Positions 12,805 through 25,391 of a stretch of DNA of 64,000 nt are shown piece after piece. Source of the stretch: Panopea generosa (lineage: Eukaryota; Mollusca; Bivalvia; Adapedonta; Hiatellidae); contig CM055896.1 in NCBI GenBank assembly GCA_029582155.1, positions 29,710,373 to 29,774,372 on the forward strand, given 5' to 3'. The notes under the pieces are model-generated. The model had not been told where the DNA came from. It searched no databases and was given only the letters and a program-made list of their open reading frames with translations. Numbering within the stretch: the first letter of the stretch is position 1; each line of letters starts with the position of its first letter. The translations under genes and the position numbers were made by a program.

Positions 12805-14495
12805 TAGACGTTCAGGTAAGTTAGAAATATTCTCCGCATTTTATGAACGAGGACTGAGTTAACCGAAAACATCGTGTTACATATCGGAAGTAATATCAAA
12901 TATCTCACGTACAGTTTATACCTAATAGTTTAGGTGACTTATAGGTCCAATGGGCCGGGTGCTTGTTTTTTTTTTTGTATATAACTATTTGTAATATATA
13001 TTGTATGCACATGTCACTATAATACAATATTTACTTACTTACTTATATGGTGTTTAACTTCCTCTACCGTAAAAATTGGGTTAATATATAATATTAGTGC
13101 ATATTGTATAACGTTTAAGTGGCATACACAGTAGGTTCTACCCGTTTAGTTAAATGTATATGGTATAATAGCAGTATTTAGCATAAATTGAGACTATCTT
13201 GATCATATCCAGGGCAACATACCGTTCTTTATCATAAATAGCATGTACATCTATATGAACTCGCTATTATTGTCAATATTTGAATTAGACCTGACTCGTA
13301 GAATAACTTTTACTAAATGATTTAGTCATTGCCTCGGCTATATCCGGAAATTTTCTAAAATTTCCAGGCATTATGAATTAAAAAAGCGCGACAGTTCAGG
13401 TAAGCAACTTTAAGTAAATTGAGATTTTAACCGCCGATCTTGTTATATTCTTATTCAGCGCAGTGTTTAGATTTGCGAATTGTCGGGCGATCAGAGCTCG
13501 AAGCCGGTGAGAATAATTATGTTGTTTTGTTCATTTTTCTGACCCTATTTCATATCAACATTACTCCATAAAAGGCTTCTGATATTCTAAATATAGGTTC
13601 CAACAAAACGAAAAAAAAAAAATATCCACTCATGCATTTATAGCTTACATACATTTTATCTAGGCACTGTACTAATACCCAAGGATGGCGGAAGTGGCCG
13701 AGTAGATACCTCGGAATCGAAAATGTTACGATAATTTCCATTATACGATGTAAGTCTTTGCAAGTCGGTAAAAAATTACGCAATTGTCTGTCATTCGTAA
13801 ACAAGTTGTTTATCTTTGTATTAAAACATCTCAAGTTACATGTACTGTTTATGCCACTTTAATATTAAAGACAACTTAGCGAAATGACATTTGCAACATT
13901 ATTGTTGTTAGTTGTAAAGGATAACAATAAACTGACCTGTGGCCGAATGGTCTAAAGTTTTATTAATAAATCACGGTATACGTACTCCATAAAAAGGTGT
14001 ATACACTTTGTATAATAAATTCAAGTAGGTCCATTTTTTTTCTAATATTCTTACTGTTGATTTTGTTAGATGTCAAAGGAAATGATATCTGTATAGACAC
14101 GTCATAGAAATGATAATATTGTATATATGCAGATGTGAGTATTAATATGGATAAACAAAATTCAAACCAGCAGTAAAAGAATATTTTAAACCAAAAATAT
14201 TTTATTTAGAAAATCATAGATATAATTTTATGTATATAACAATTGCCATATAAATAGGTTATTGTTATCCGATAATACGAATCAACTCACAATCTATTTG
14301 ACAATGGGAAACACTATTTGTAAATACTACTACTCATGAATCCACCCCCCAATCACCCCTACCTATTCACATATAGCAAAACAGACCCAAATCTTAAAAT
14401 ACCCATTCGCAAACAGCCAGATGTGAACTTTTTTTGAGTAACCAGCAACAATAGTCACACACAATATGTATATGTACACATTGTAATGAGATGCA
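12805..14495. other. Intergenic DNA with SINE family 3 scraps
   Basis: Contains short tRNA-like scraps (ggaagtggccgagtag at about 13690 and gtggccgaatggtctaaag at about 13940) and otherwise nothing recognisable. Confidence 0.45.
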
Positions 14496-14499
14496 TTAA

Positions 14500-14946
14500 G
14501 ATATCTCTACAAAGTTGAAAATTGTCCTTTGTTCTATGTAAAATAAGGTCTAGGTATTCCGCGGTAAAAAATAAATTGTCATGTAATTTCTTTAATTTAA
14601 AAATGTTTTCTTTTCAAAGCAGCACTATATCCCCGCATACAAATGCAGATTAACTGGTAGGTTAACCAGCTAGTTTTTTTTTCTATAAAGATGGTGCAGT
14701 GACACCCTAAGATTGTTTAAACAAAGAAATCCATAAAAGCTCATTAATGAATGCATTTGTTGAACTCTTATTTAAGTCACTTTTTCAACACCAGTGACGT
14801 CTTATTGCAGTATATGCCAGCTTTTGCTATACTCACCTGCATCATAAAATCACAACAAATATCATTTGTTTTGAAAAGGTTTGAAACCCAAATGTACATC
14901 TTTTTTAGCGTTGGAATCATGTTACCGTGGGAAAAGTAGTGAGACA
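14500..14946 (+). mobile_element. TTAA-flanked MITE copy 1
   Basis: A 447-bp element flanked by TTAA at 14496-14499 and 14947-14950. Its right end is gtagtgagac; the left end is degraded (tctctacaaag). The interior (tggtgcagtgacaccct, accagtgacgtcttattgcagtatatgc) aligns along its length with copies at 27380 and, inverted, 23474. No coding capacity. Terminal inverted repeats plus a 4-bp target duplication point to a cut-and-paste family such as piggyBac or Sola; the superfamily is inferred. Confidence 0.8.
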
Positions 14947-15082
14947 TTAAAGCTTTAGTATATACATTGTAACAATTCAAATACTATTCTCTAATTTTAC
15001 GTTGTTCATTATGTAAATAAAAGTGTATAATTATTGTTCTGTTATTTTTTTATACTAGCATCTTTACTGATCCATTGGTGGT

Positions 15083-15275
15083 CCTTGATGGCCGAATGGT
15101 TTAAGGTATCAAGTAGCAATAACTTACTGCTGAGGTTTGAGCACTGAACTGGGAGTCCAAATATCGAATACGTTAATTAAAAAAAAATGTGGCAGCTACT
15201 TTCAGAAAGGCAGTGGTTCTACTCGGATTAATTCTTGACTATTTTACCACGTGTTATACCACATGCCATATTTGT
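15083..15275 (+). mobile_element. SINE family 3 copy, diverged
   Basis: Begins gatggccgaatggtttaagg (tRNA A-box region, Leu/Ser-like) and later has cagtggttctactcggattaattcttgac and accacatgccata, all hallmarks of this family elsewhere in the window. Confidence 0.65.
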
Positions 15276-15727
15276 ATACACTTTAAAAGGTGTAGAAACT
15301 GGCGTATAGTTACATAATATACTTGATTCTACCTGCATATACTGCTGTATCACAAACATATGATTTGTATCATCTAACTTTCTAAATGCATAGTTTTGTG
15401 CCGTGAAAGTTGCAATAAAACTCCATTTATACAGTTAACTGTATAATAACCTAGTTATACATGTATAAACCAATTTTACATATAACATTATGCTTTATAA
15501 TAATAAGGTCATGTTACTTACTTTTTAAAATAAATTAAAAGAACATTCTGCACCTAATTATTTACCGTCAATTTGGTAATTTACAAATTCTATATGTTAT
15601 TCTTTCACCTGTAGTATTAACGAAAATATAAACTGTATGTATGATATAATGTCTCTAAAGAGTCCTTTTAGTATGATTTACGCACAAGACATTTTATTGA
15701 CACTTACAATTTGCATCATTATCAATA

Positions 15728-15931
15728 GTATATAAGTTTAAGGCTATATACTTTAGGTAGTTCGTCTACGCATCAGTGATTATTGACTCGGATACAATCT
15801 AGTTACATGTATATTACTTCCTGCTTCATATATCGGTGTTAAGGTTTCGGTTGTAACATAATGCATGTGTTCATGAAAGGGTGTCGCCAGTTGTGTAAAA
15901 TCGAAGGAAACTTGCTTACATCGAAAGCATT
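15728..15931 (+). promoter_or_regulatory. Promoter region of copy B, block conserved with copy C
   Basis: Upstream of the signal-peptide ATG. A TATA-like agtatataag lies at 15728-15737. A conserved block at 15761-15797 (ttcgtctacgcatcagt, then attgac, then cggatacaat) matches 50752-50790 upstream of copy C. ACTTCCTG, an ETS-type site read from either strand, lies 116 bp before the ATG here and 120 bp before it in copy C. Transcription start and factor binding are inferred. Confidence 0.55.
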
Positions 15932-16004
15932 ATGCATGAGAAACACGTTTTTATATTCATCTTTCATTGCATTTTTGCACTGAGTGTTCTGTTTCGATAT
16001 GTAC
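15932..16004 (+). pseudogene. Copy B exon 1: signal peptide
   Basis: ATG opens a 24-codon hydrophobic leader (MHEKHVFIFIFHCIFALSVL...) that ends in phase 1 at a perfect GTAAGT donor. It matches copy C's exon at 50931-51003 in length, phase, position of the CIFA motif and the RY before the donor. No lesion in this exon itself. It joins to the EGF exon at 25101 over a 9.1-kb intron. Confidence 0.75.
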
Positions 16005-16411
16005 GTAAGTACAGTTTTATGTTTAACGTTTTACAATTAAAAAATGACTAGTTATACACAAATAGCTCTTATTTCGATATATTTTACCATGTTTAAAATA
16101 CATTATAACCACTTCCACTAAACAAAATATATCATACTTGAAAACATAAAAAGACACACATTTTGTTCAACCATAGTATGGCGAATGTTTTCAACATTTA
16201 TTACTTCTGACGAAGGTGTTTGGTTTTGAATTGCTAGGGTACAAGAAATATCATTATTGTTGAATAAGGACAAGTTAGGTTGTGCATATCATTTTTTAAT
16301 ATAAAGTTATCTCGCCTCTGGAGAAAATTGGTATCGACACTGGTGATATCTGCTATCAAATTATTCCGTAACATAATTGATAAATGCATGCGTGTTTTGA
16401 ATAATTTAAAG

Positions 16412-16660
16412 GCCATCAGCGACCGAGTGGTCTAAAGCGTAGTTTCAAAATCATTTACCTCTCAATACTGATGTCGCAGATTCGAGCCCAACTCGACTCA
16501 AAACGTTTATGTAAGAGAACTTGCCAATTACTTACTGAAGAATGGCGTTTTTCTTAGATTCGTTCAAAGGTCATCCTCCACCAATAAAACTAGATTTACC
16601 ATACATAGCTTGCAGTGGTTTGAAAATAGTGTTAAGCTTTACTCAAATAAACAAAAATAA
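16412..16660 (+). mobile_element. SINE family 3 copy
   Basis: Starts ggccatcagcgaccgagtggtctaaagcg (tRNA-like head), B-box agattcgagccc, then tccaccaataaaac and ttgcagtggtttgaaaatagtgttaa. Inserted in copy B intron 1. Confidence 0.8.
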
Positions 16661-17469
16661 CATTGCACAATAATTTTGTACTGAAGATACGATGCGATGA
16701 GGTCGGTCATTATGTACGCTAGTGACAGGTTAATAATTTTATATAGAAAAAAGTAAATTCTTGACCATGAATACAAAGAAACTCATGACTAGTGACACTT
16801 TGACCACACATGTTCATTGCAGTACTCGGGTTTGTCTCAAAGTTTGGAAAAAGGCTTCAAACTACTCATAATAGGATGATTCTTTTTGTCTAGACTATAT
16901 ACAATATATTGGTGCTAGCTATTTCAAATATCTTAACTGGTTACCTGTTGAACAAAAGTTCATCAATTGATTTGTTCTTAATATCGAAATGTTATTTCAG
17001 GATTTGCTTTAGATTACATTGGTGAGCTTTTGTTACAGTCAGGTTCGTTCGACTGCCTGTCCCATTATTAGTTCCCAATCTAGTAACTTACTAGTATTTG
17101 TATTGTACGGTTTAGAATGAGTAAAAACAACACGTCAAACACATTGGTTATTAAATGATGTTGTTAAGTTATACCTTAACATTGTAATAATTATTATGTA
17201 TAAACTAAATATATATAATAAAATTGTCTATATATGTCATGTCATCAATCTCAAGGACCACGATGAAAATAAGGGAAACTAACTTTCCCTTTTTTGTATA
17301 ATCCTTGATATTGATGTGCATTGCATGGTCCATAACTTCATATGTGTATATTTGTATAAAATATATTGGTTTAACCATGTTTTACACCAGCGATACCAAA
17401 TATATCTACTACTACTAGTCCCTGGGGCTTATCCATTATGTTAGAATATCCTCTTCGACACTCTCAAAG

Positions 17470-17612
17470 ACCGCGGCGTAGTCTAGTGGTAGAGCGTCCG
17501 CCTCGCATGCGGAAGGTCGTGGGTCATACCAAAGACTTTAAAAATGGTACAAGAAGCTTCCTCGCTTGACGCTCAGCATTTAGAGGAAAGTTCTAGGTCT
17601 GGTCGGCCCGGT
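17470..17612 (+). mobile_element. SINE family 2, 3'-truncated
   Basis: tRNA-like head gtctagtggtagagcgtccg (A-box) and gcatgcggaaggtcgtgggt, then accaaagactttaaaaatgg and cgctcagcatttagagga, shared with 50063-50345 (-) and 54180-54475. It stops at cccggtg, where a GATA microsatellite begins, whereas the longer copies continue with tcagtataatgtg. Confidence 0.8.

Positions 17613-17681
<69 letters not shown>
17613..17681 (+). repeat. (GATA)n microsatellite
   Basis: About 17 perfect GATA units directly joined to the truncated family 2 SINE. Confidence 0.95.
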
Positions 17682-20600
17682 AAGATGCATTGTTTAATTA
17701 TAACAGTTTATATTCGGTTTTTCAAACGAAATTTATAATTTATAATGGGTCATGTGTGGCAAAAAGGAATCGAGACGTCAAATGTGTCTATTTTTTTTTA
17801 ATTATCCTTATAAATACGATTTCTAAGTTTGTTTATTTGCAGGGGCTATGATCAGTTGGTATCCATTTAGGGGTTGATGATTTTACATAGGAATATTACA
17901 AACAAAACAAAAAAAGACATTTATTGTAGTATTTATTGCATTCATCTGAAGATCTGGTTCTTTACTGAGTCAACAGAGTTGACACTTCATTCACCAAAGT
18001 ACATTTGTATGCTTAATGGATCGGCAGGCTCTCCAAAAAGGGATAACATTGTAAACTTTAAAAAAAGCTTCATCTTAAGAATTATATTTGCAAAATAACA
18101 CATACATGCTGTTAATTCAGTATTTTCCTTTATGTTGTGGGCACAAAATAATTCTGGTGTTTTTTTTAAGTTAAACATATTTTATTTTGAAATGGGACTC
18201 AAGTTTTACTTGGATATGGGGTTGGGCTAGTTCTTGCTAGTTCTTCCAACTAAGATTCGGCTCTCTTCCTACAAGTTATAATTATTCAGTGTATAACGAA
18301 ACAAATTACATGTGTATGCTTTTACAAACAATTATAAATAAACACAAAGTGATTGAGAGAGAGAAAAAAAGAGAGATCTATAAAAGGAGATAGAGGAAGA
18401 CATTTTACAAACAGAGAAAAAGGAAGTATATGATTAATTTCTGTTTTTTTTAACATATCGATATATTCCTGTCAACACTGTTTACAACCCTCCTGAATTC
18501 GCTAGTGATTAATGTCTGGATCGAATGCAACTTAAACAAATATCCTGTTCGCATATAGAAACGTAAAAAGTAACACTAGACTCTTTAGAATCTCTTGTTT
18601 ATGCGACAAGAAAGTCTGTACCTTGTCTCATTTAATTTCTGTAATAAGGATGAGACTAGCGGACGATCAAATAAAAAATATCAAAACGTTCGACAACATG
18701 CTTTGATATGCACTAGTCAATCCACAACTCAATTGATTTCAAAACACTCTTTGACAATAAGCGCGAAATTTACTGGTGAAATATTGCAAACATTTACGTT
18801 CACAATTTCAATGTTTATTCTGTCGCATACAATAAAAACAAATATTGAAATATATCAGGTTTAGTTACTAATATTTTGCAATTGCGCAATTGTTTTGTTG
18901 AATGAGAAAACCGGATTTTTACCTCAGACAACGAGATCGAGAACGAGTCTTCACGATGTTATACGATGATTGAAACCCGATAGCGGCTCGTTGAAAATGG
19001 CGAATGTAAACAAAAACAATAAGGTGGCATCTGAAACCCGATGCCTGCAATGAAGAGTTTATACAATTAGACACTTTGGACGGGTATATCATTTAGGCCA
19101 CGGGATTGGGGTTAGATGCCAATATATTCCCTTTAAGACCGGTGTAGTAAAATGACCAAGGGCCGACAACTCACTGGGGTAGAATACAATCATACACAAG
19201 GTAAAATTTACAATTTTATTTTTACATATATGAAATTACGAATATACAATTATACCATATATACAATTAAAGATAATTACTCAACACAAAAACACAGCCG
19301 GTTGAAAAAAAAAAGTCCTATGGTGGTATTAACACTTTTTTTCACACAGTTCTATTTCCTACACGTACGTAATCTACATCGCGATCCAAAATGCTTATAT
19401 GATTTGAATGTAAAACTGTTTTTAAAAATATACTAAATACTACCCGCGTCCGAATTATCGTAGATTTAACATCACTCGTCCCTTGCGGCGGTGGCTATAT
19501 AAACTGGGTTATCTCCCCTAGAACTCTTTACCGAGTATATGGCTTAACGTCCCCTCGTTCCGATTGTCGATCGTATTCCGACGTCCGGAACGTCAACTCG
19601 TCCATATGACGAGTATGTGGGTTGCTGTCCTTATAACGACTGTACTACCACCAGCTGACATTCTGTCACGTCTATACGTCGTTAACGTAAAGGACACATT
19701 CCTCGCTTACGTCTTAAAACGGTTACAATATATTTATATCAACCCAGATTGACTAGTTACTCAAATATGTACTGACGTGGCGTCTATTACTTACCATCTA
19801 TCATTTTCATGGTATTTTTATCAATTATATATGATAACAGTGCATGCATCTCTAACAATTTAATAGTTTCATGGTAGATTTATCAATATATTATAAAAGT
19901 TCATTCATTGTTTACTATCTGCAGTGTCATGGCAGTTTAAACAACATCCCATATACGACCCTCCGCCGATCTCAATATAGCAATTATATCTCTACATAAC
20001 TTCTCATTTATAATATGAACAATTACAGACCAATTTTGTATCTATTCACTTTGTGAATGTCAGAATAAGCATCAATACAATTTAATTTCACATATCAATC
20101 AATTCTAACATGGTGAATCTCAAATACTTCATCGTAAACACAATATCAACAGCTCAAAATATGTTCTTAGATTCCTCGGCCTATATTCTAACAAAACGCT
20201 TCTCAATACCGTGGATGTGTATTAAATTACATACATTACCGTCGGAATGGATATGAACAATTTATACAAATTTACTTAGATCTGATTATGTCAAAAAATA
20301 TATATCAGACATTTAAATACAACATAATATAACATACCCATATGCCGTTATGAACTGGAACAGTAACATGTTCAATCTTTCTCATCGTAACTACACCCAA
20401 TGTCTGCTAACTGGACATTGCTTCCATAACACAGCCAGCATATATAGCAAAACAGTCCACATACCTTCGTGTAAATCATGAAACAACAAACTTTCAAACA
20501 TTGTAAGATGCGGATTTTACGCTATTAGGTCATTTTAAACTAGAATTAGTTTTATGACAAATTAACCCGTTTAATTATTCTAACTTTCTTGATATTTAAT

Positions 20601-21575
20601 GGAATTTGATGAACTAAACTTCAAAATGATTTATTCTTTAATCAAAGAATGAAAAAGTAAAAATATCTTAAAAACGTTGCTCCTATCGAGCCAGTAATAC
20701 GTTTTAACAATTCCACGCTACCTGACCTAAATATAGCCTTTATCACTACAATGGACACGTACAAGCTGACACTACTAAATTAGGCCACAGCAACCTAACT
20801 ATTTTGTTACAACCGGGTCCTATTGAGGGAATGTTAATTTAATAACAATAATACCTTTGTCCAAATAACCGCTTTAGCCTCCTACACTTTAATGGCAATG
20901 AGGACTTTTATTCGCGTTACTCCCTTTTCAGCTTATAGTTTAACAAAATACGCTTTTTACATGCAGTATATTAACATACTCTGTGTAATTATTGCATAGT
21001 TATCTTTGTTCTTAGATTTATACACGAGACGTAATTTTAAATACCGGTAGAGAAGACTTTGATTAATTGATGTATTGATTGATTAATTCATTATCATTAT
21101 TTGGCAAAACAGTACTGGGACTTTGAACCGAGTGTTACAGGTGAATAAAGGATTCACAGAAGTGCAGTTGTAAACTTGGCATTTGTTTGTGAATGTTGCA
21201 TAACTAGATTTATTTATAAAACACAGTTCTGGGCATGGTGGTTACGTGTTGTGTTCGAATCAATACATGTAGTTTGATACCATGTTATTCGTCTTAAAAG
21301 TATGTATCTCCTGTTTGGCGCTCAGCATTGGGATCTTAGTTCTAAGACTTGTCGGTTCTGTGTTATTATAAAGTGATAGAAAGGGTCGCGTGTGGGCAAT
21401 TCTCTTAACAATACCCTGTTATGAATGAAGTGACGTAATCTAAGCTAAATTTCATACGATTTTATCATCTTTGAGTTTAGACTTTTTCCATGTACGAGGC
21501 ACCTTTCAGCAATATTTCGTATAGGAAATGTTTAAAATATTTCTTTTTTACCATGTTACATTTTATTGTTATAAA
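17682..21575. other. Copy B intron 1, mostly unrecognised
   Basis: Long stretch with no exon found. It holds a 150-bp dispersed repeat at 19150-19300, a somewhat CpG-richer segment at 18900-19720 and a family 2 SINE scrap at about 21300-21400 (ggcgctcagcattgggatcttagttcta). Confidence 0.5.
19150..19300 (+). repeat. Dispersed repeat, copy 1 (partner at 39920)
   Basis: gccgacaactcactggggtagaatacaa and the following AT-rich bases through attactcaacac match 39930-40070 (gaccgacaactcactagggtagaatacaa). Identity of the parent element is unknown. Confidence 0.65.
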
Positions 21576-21579
21576 CTTA

Positions 21580-21775
21580 TTTATTTAACCTCGATTGTAA
21601 AACAAGTTTGGACAAATCACACATGAAGTCTTCCTGGTAAATTCAATACTTAGCATATGCGGATAAAGAGGCTGGCTCAAGGGGACCATACAAAGCCGTG
21701 AAGAAAGATCGAACAAACGAACTTCCGGTCTTGGGTCCGATGCGCTTCCACTGGACGATGTGCTACACTATTGTT
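21580..21775 (-). repeat. Antisense SINE family 4 copy
   Basis: gattgtaaaacaagtttgg...caatacttagcatatgcgg...aagaggctggctcaagg matches 3664-3870; its tRNA-like head is degraded. Confidence 0.5.
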
Positions 21776-21954
21776 GTGCTTTTATGATGCATTAAATTTT
21801 ATGAATTTAATTCCAGTTGTCCAATTATTAACACATTTACACAAGACAAAAATCATGTCCATATTTGTTTTCAAATCCTGTTCTTTACACCTTATTTAAT
21901 TTCTGAGAGTTAAGTAAGCTACTGATGATACAGTTAAAGCATTAATACAAGCTG

Positions 21955-22905
21955 GTGTGTCTAAATTGTAAACGTTTCATACAACAATTAATTTTACACT
22001 GTTCTACATATAGAGAAATGCCCTTCTTGAGCACTGAACACATTACCAACGGTTCTCAAATACTTTGTTATTTTGATAGATTAGCTCAGTCGGTTACGCG
22101 TCTGTCTATCAATTAAGGGGTCGTGAGATCGAATCCCCCGCCCGGCAACAGTCTCCGTGATGATTGATATACGACATTGTGTCAAATTATCATTCGTCTC
22201 TCACAACTGATTCAAGTGGGAAAGTAATCAGTTACTTGAGGAGATGGAGTGTGCTCGAGTACTGGTTAATCCCAGGAAACAGTGTTTATGTTAACTGATC
22301 GTCTGTTAGCCCTCCTCGATGGCATAACAATGACGCTAAATATTTATTTAATCAATCAATCAATCCTTTGACAGACCTATGTTAGTCCAAATATGTAAAA
22401 AAAAAACAGGGGGTTGATCAAGTTTCTTTTTCACATTTTAAAATGGTTTGCTGATTTTTTTCCCCCTTTTGTTGCAGTGTATCACTACGCATCTTTAAAC
22501 TGTTATAGCTTCATTAAACAGTGTACCCGATTGTAATAAAAATAGTTAAGATATTGTGGCCTAATTCAGTAGAATCAGCTAGTACGTGTCTATTGGAATG
22601 AAAAAGGCTATATTTAGAGCAGGTAGCTAGGGTTTGTTAAACGTCTCACATACCAATTAATTTTGTACTGTTCTACATATAGAGACATGCACTTTTGGAA
22701 CACTGGATACATTACCAGTGGTTCAAAAAGTGCCTTATTCCCATAAATAGTCCTCTGTTGGTCCAAATATGCAGAAAAAACATGGGGTTGACCAGGTTGC
22801 TTTTTCACAATTTCGATGGTTTGATGACACCCCTTCATTTTTGACATCTTTAAACTGTTATAGCATCATCAAACAGTTCCCAATGTCACCTAAACTTTGC
22901 AGAAA
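21955..22905 (+). repeat. Tandemly duplicated dispersed repeat split by a SINE
   Basis: Two copies of one sequence, recognised by ctgttctacatatagaga, acattaccaacggttc, gtccaaatatg and ctttaaactgttatag. Copy 1 is 21955-22072 plus 22367-22560 and copy 2 is 22635-22905. Copy 1 is interrupted by the family 1 SINE at 22077-22366. A third, inverted copy lies at about 31380-31535. Confidence 0.75.
22077..22366 (+). mobile_element. SINE family 1, full-length-looking copy
   Basis: tRNA-like head gattagctcagtcggttacg (A-box) and ggggtcgtgagatcgaatccc (B-box), the family body, and a terminal (ATCA)n tail. It sits inside a duplicated repeat, which supplies an uninterrupted comparison. Confidence 0.88.
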
Positions 22906-23049
22906 TCATGAAAATGTTCTAATGTTCCAATATGCACAACGAAATATGACATTTGATGCATTTTTAACAAAAAAAATGCCCAACCGCTTTACACAGCTAT
23001 ACTTTCTTTGGCGTATTACCGTCATGTAAGGGAGGTAATTCTTCAGTGA

Positions 23050-24310
23050 GATCTAAAAACGTATCGTTGCTCATTGTCTAATCTATACTCAACAACCTTA
23101 TTCAATATTCAATTTTCTTACTCAAAACTTGAATTTGTTATGCGACACTTGACATCATTTTTGCTCGACATTTGATTTTCTTCTTGACTAACAGCTATAT
23201 ACATATCCTTATTTGACATTTGAATTTTTCACTCGACTTTTACTTTCCTTACTCGATACTTAATATCCCTTCTTGACATTCAATACTTGACTTTCTTACT
23301 TTACCTATAATTTTCATTCCCAACAATTGATTTTATTACTGGACACTCAATTGTCTAATCTATACTCAAATACCTAACTCAACATTCAGTTTTCTTACTC
23401 GATACTTGAAGTTGTTATGCAACACGTGACAGTTTTGCTCGACACTTGAATTTCTTCTTGACTAAGAGCTATACGTCTCACTACACAGTTACGTCCCTTT
23501 TTACACACGGTAACATGATGCTTACGCATAAAAACAAGGCCTTTGTAATTTGGTTTTGAAATATTTTCAAAATGGTTCATGGTAGCTGTGATTTCTTGCT
23601 GCATATGAGAAGAGCAAACGTTGGTATACCATACACTGCAATAAGACATCACTGGTGTTATAAGTGTGTATTTTATAGGATTTCAAAATATGCATGCATT
23701 TATGATCATTTAATGTCTTCTTTTTTAAAAAAAAATATCAGGGTATCACTGCACCTTCTTTTAAAAAAAAACGACCTGAATAACTTACCAGTCATTATGC
23801 ATTTTTGTGTAGGTTTATTTTCCTGCGATGAACTTAAAAACGTACAGAAAAATTCTATGTGGAATTATTTTTTTACAAGGGAAATCCTATACCTTATTTT
23901 ATATAGAACAAACAACAAAATCGAACTGTGTAATAATACCTATAGACATATCCTTAATTGACACTTGACTTTTTACTCGACACTCAGTTTCCTCACTCGA
24001 TACTCAACATCCCTACATGAAACTCAATACATGACTTTCTCACTTGACAATCAATTTTCTTTCTCAACATTTGACTTTCTTAAATCAAAAGTTTAGTCAA
24101 CATATGATTTTCCTAATCGATACAACACCCTTACTTGCATTCGATTGCGTTATTTGACACTATATTTTGTTACTTAACACGAGATTTTCTTACTCGATAT
24201 TGACATCCTAACTTGACACTAGATGTTCTTACTTGACAGTCGATTGTCTAATATATTTATACTTAACATCATTACTCGACATGTTGTTTCCTTATTCGAG
24301 GTGGAGCAAA
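23050..24310 (+). repeat. Degenerate 20-bp-scale tandem repeat (ttcttactcgacacttga), interrupted
   Basis: Repeated short units such as cttactcgatactt and cttcttgac run through 23050-23469 and resume at 23945-24310. They are broken by the inverted MITE at 23474-23940. Confidence 0.7.
23474..23940 (-). mobile_element. TTAA-family MITE copy 2 (inverted)
   Basis: Reverse-orientation copy of the 14500/27380 element, 467 bp. It starts cgtctcactacac and carries catcactggtgttataa and cagggtatcactgcacc internally. It is flanked on both sides by CTATA. A similar unoccupied sequence at about 23187-23210 (cagctatatacatatcc) shows a single CTATA, so this looks like the target duplication. An open frame across it is not a gene. 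Confidence 0.82.
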
Positions 24311-25100
24311 AAATTGCGAAGCAAATACTCGGATTTAAACTCTTATATTTCCCTCACGCCGTAATGAAAAATATATCGTTATATGTGTATTGTTGAATAA
24401 AATATTAAAATTGCAATTCTTAAAGGTCATAAAACAAAGGAAAGACCACTGTATATTGAGATCAAGATCTTTTTTAATGGACCACATATAGAAACAATGG
24501 CGATGAAAGGTTGATTTTCGGAAATGGGTACCTTATTTAGGTAACTTGCACAGTATCGGCTATTGAAAATATAGTATGTCAAACGGTTATTATCAGGACG
24601 CCATGTTTATATCTCTAATATCATTCGAGAATTAAGGTTTAAAAACTAATCATTAAATTCAGAACAAGATATTTTGCTCGGAAATTAGTATTTTTTTTCT
24701 AGCTAAACTTATTATTAGGTACCTTGGATAGTATGGCCGATTGAAAATGTATTATATGAAAAAAATGGGTTTTGACAGGTTTTCCTGTTTATTTCTTGAG
24801 AAATAAGGTTTAAAAAAACACAACCCTAGACTATTAAATAACTCCCTGACGACATTGATCGATTTTGAATGCGATTTTAAACATTTGACTGGCCCAATAC
24901 TTCTTTTTACCTTTACCAATTTGAGGTTTAGAATGTATGAAACAAATTATATAAATAACAATACATAAAACTTAAAGAAACATCAGATAAATAAGCATTA
25001 CTGTTCAAACACAAAGCGTGGACTTTCCGCAGTATGCAAATACAATATGATTGTTTGTGTCGTTGCTAGAATGATAGTACATTATGATTGTATTTCACAG

Positions 25101-25257
25101 ATGACGCGTGTACAGAAGATACCTATGGACTGAAGAAGTACGGGTCCGCATGCAAATACATGTCATTGCAAGGACGCCACAGAACAGTTTGGTGATGCAG
25201 ATGGAACTTGAACTTCCGGCTGTGCTAATGCCTGGATGGGACCTGATTGTGAATACA
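25101..25257 (+). pseudogene. Copy B EGF exon 1, frameshifted
   Basis: After tttcacag the frame reads ACTEDTYGLKKYGSACKYM. Then, relative to copy C (62855-63016), 2 bp are missing and the frame closes at TGA 25193-25195. A further 3 bp are missing near gaacttgaacttcc. The later bases still match copy C closely (gctaatgcctggatgggacctg), and the gtatgt donor is kept. Length is 157 against 162 bp in copy C. Confidence 0.9.
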
Positions 25258-25391
25258 GTATGTATTATATATATTTACATACGTATCACACGTGTATTGT
25301 ATATATCCAATGCTCTATTCAACAATAATTTATATTTACGTAATGACACGTAACAATACATGTAACTATAGTGTTTATCTGATAAAACTGG

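Noticed and set aside
23572-23961. 129-codon open frame
   Set aside because: Lies across the inverted MITE copy, which has no coding function in its other two copies.
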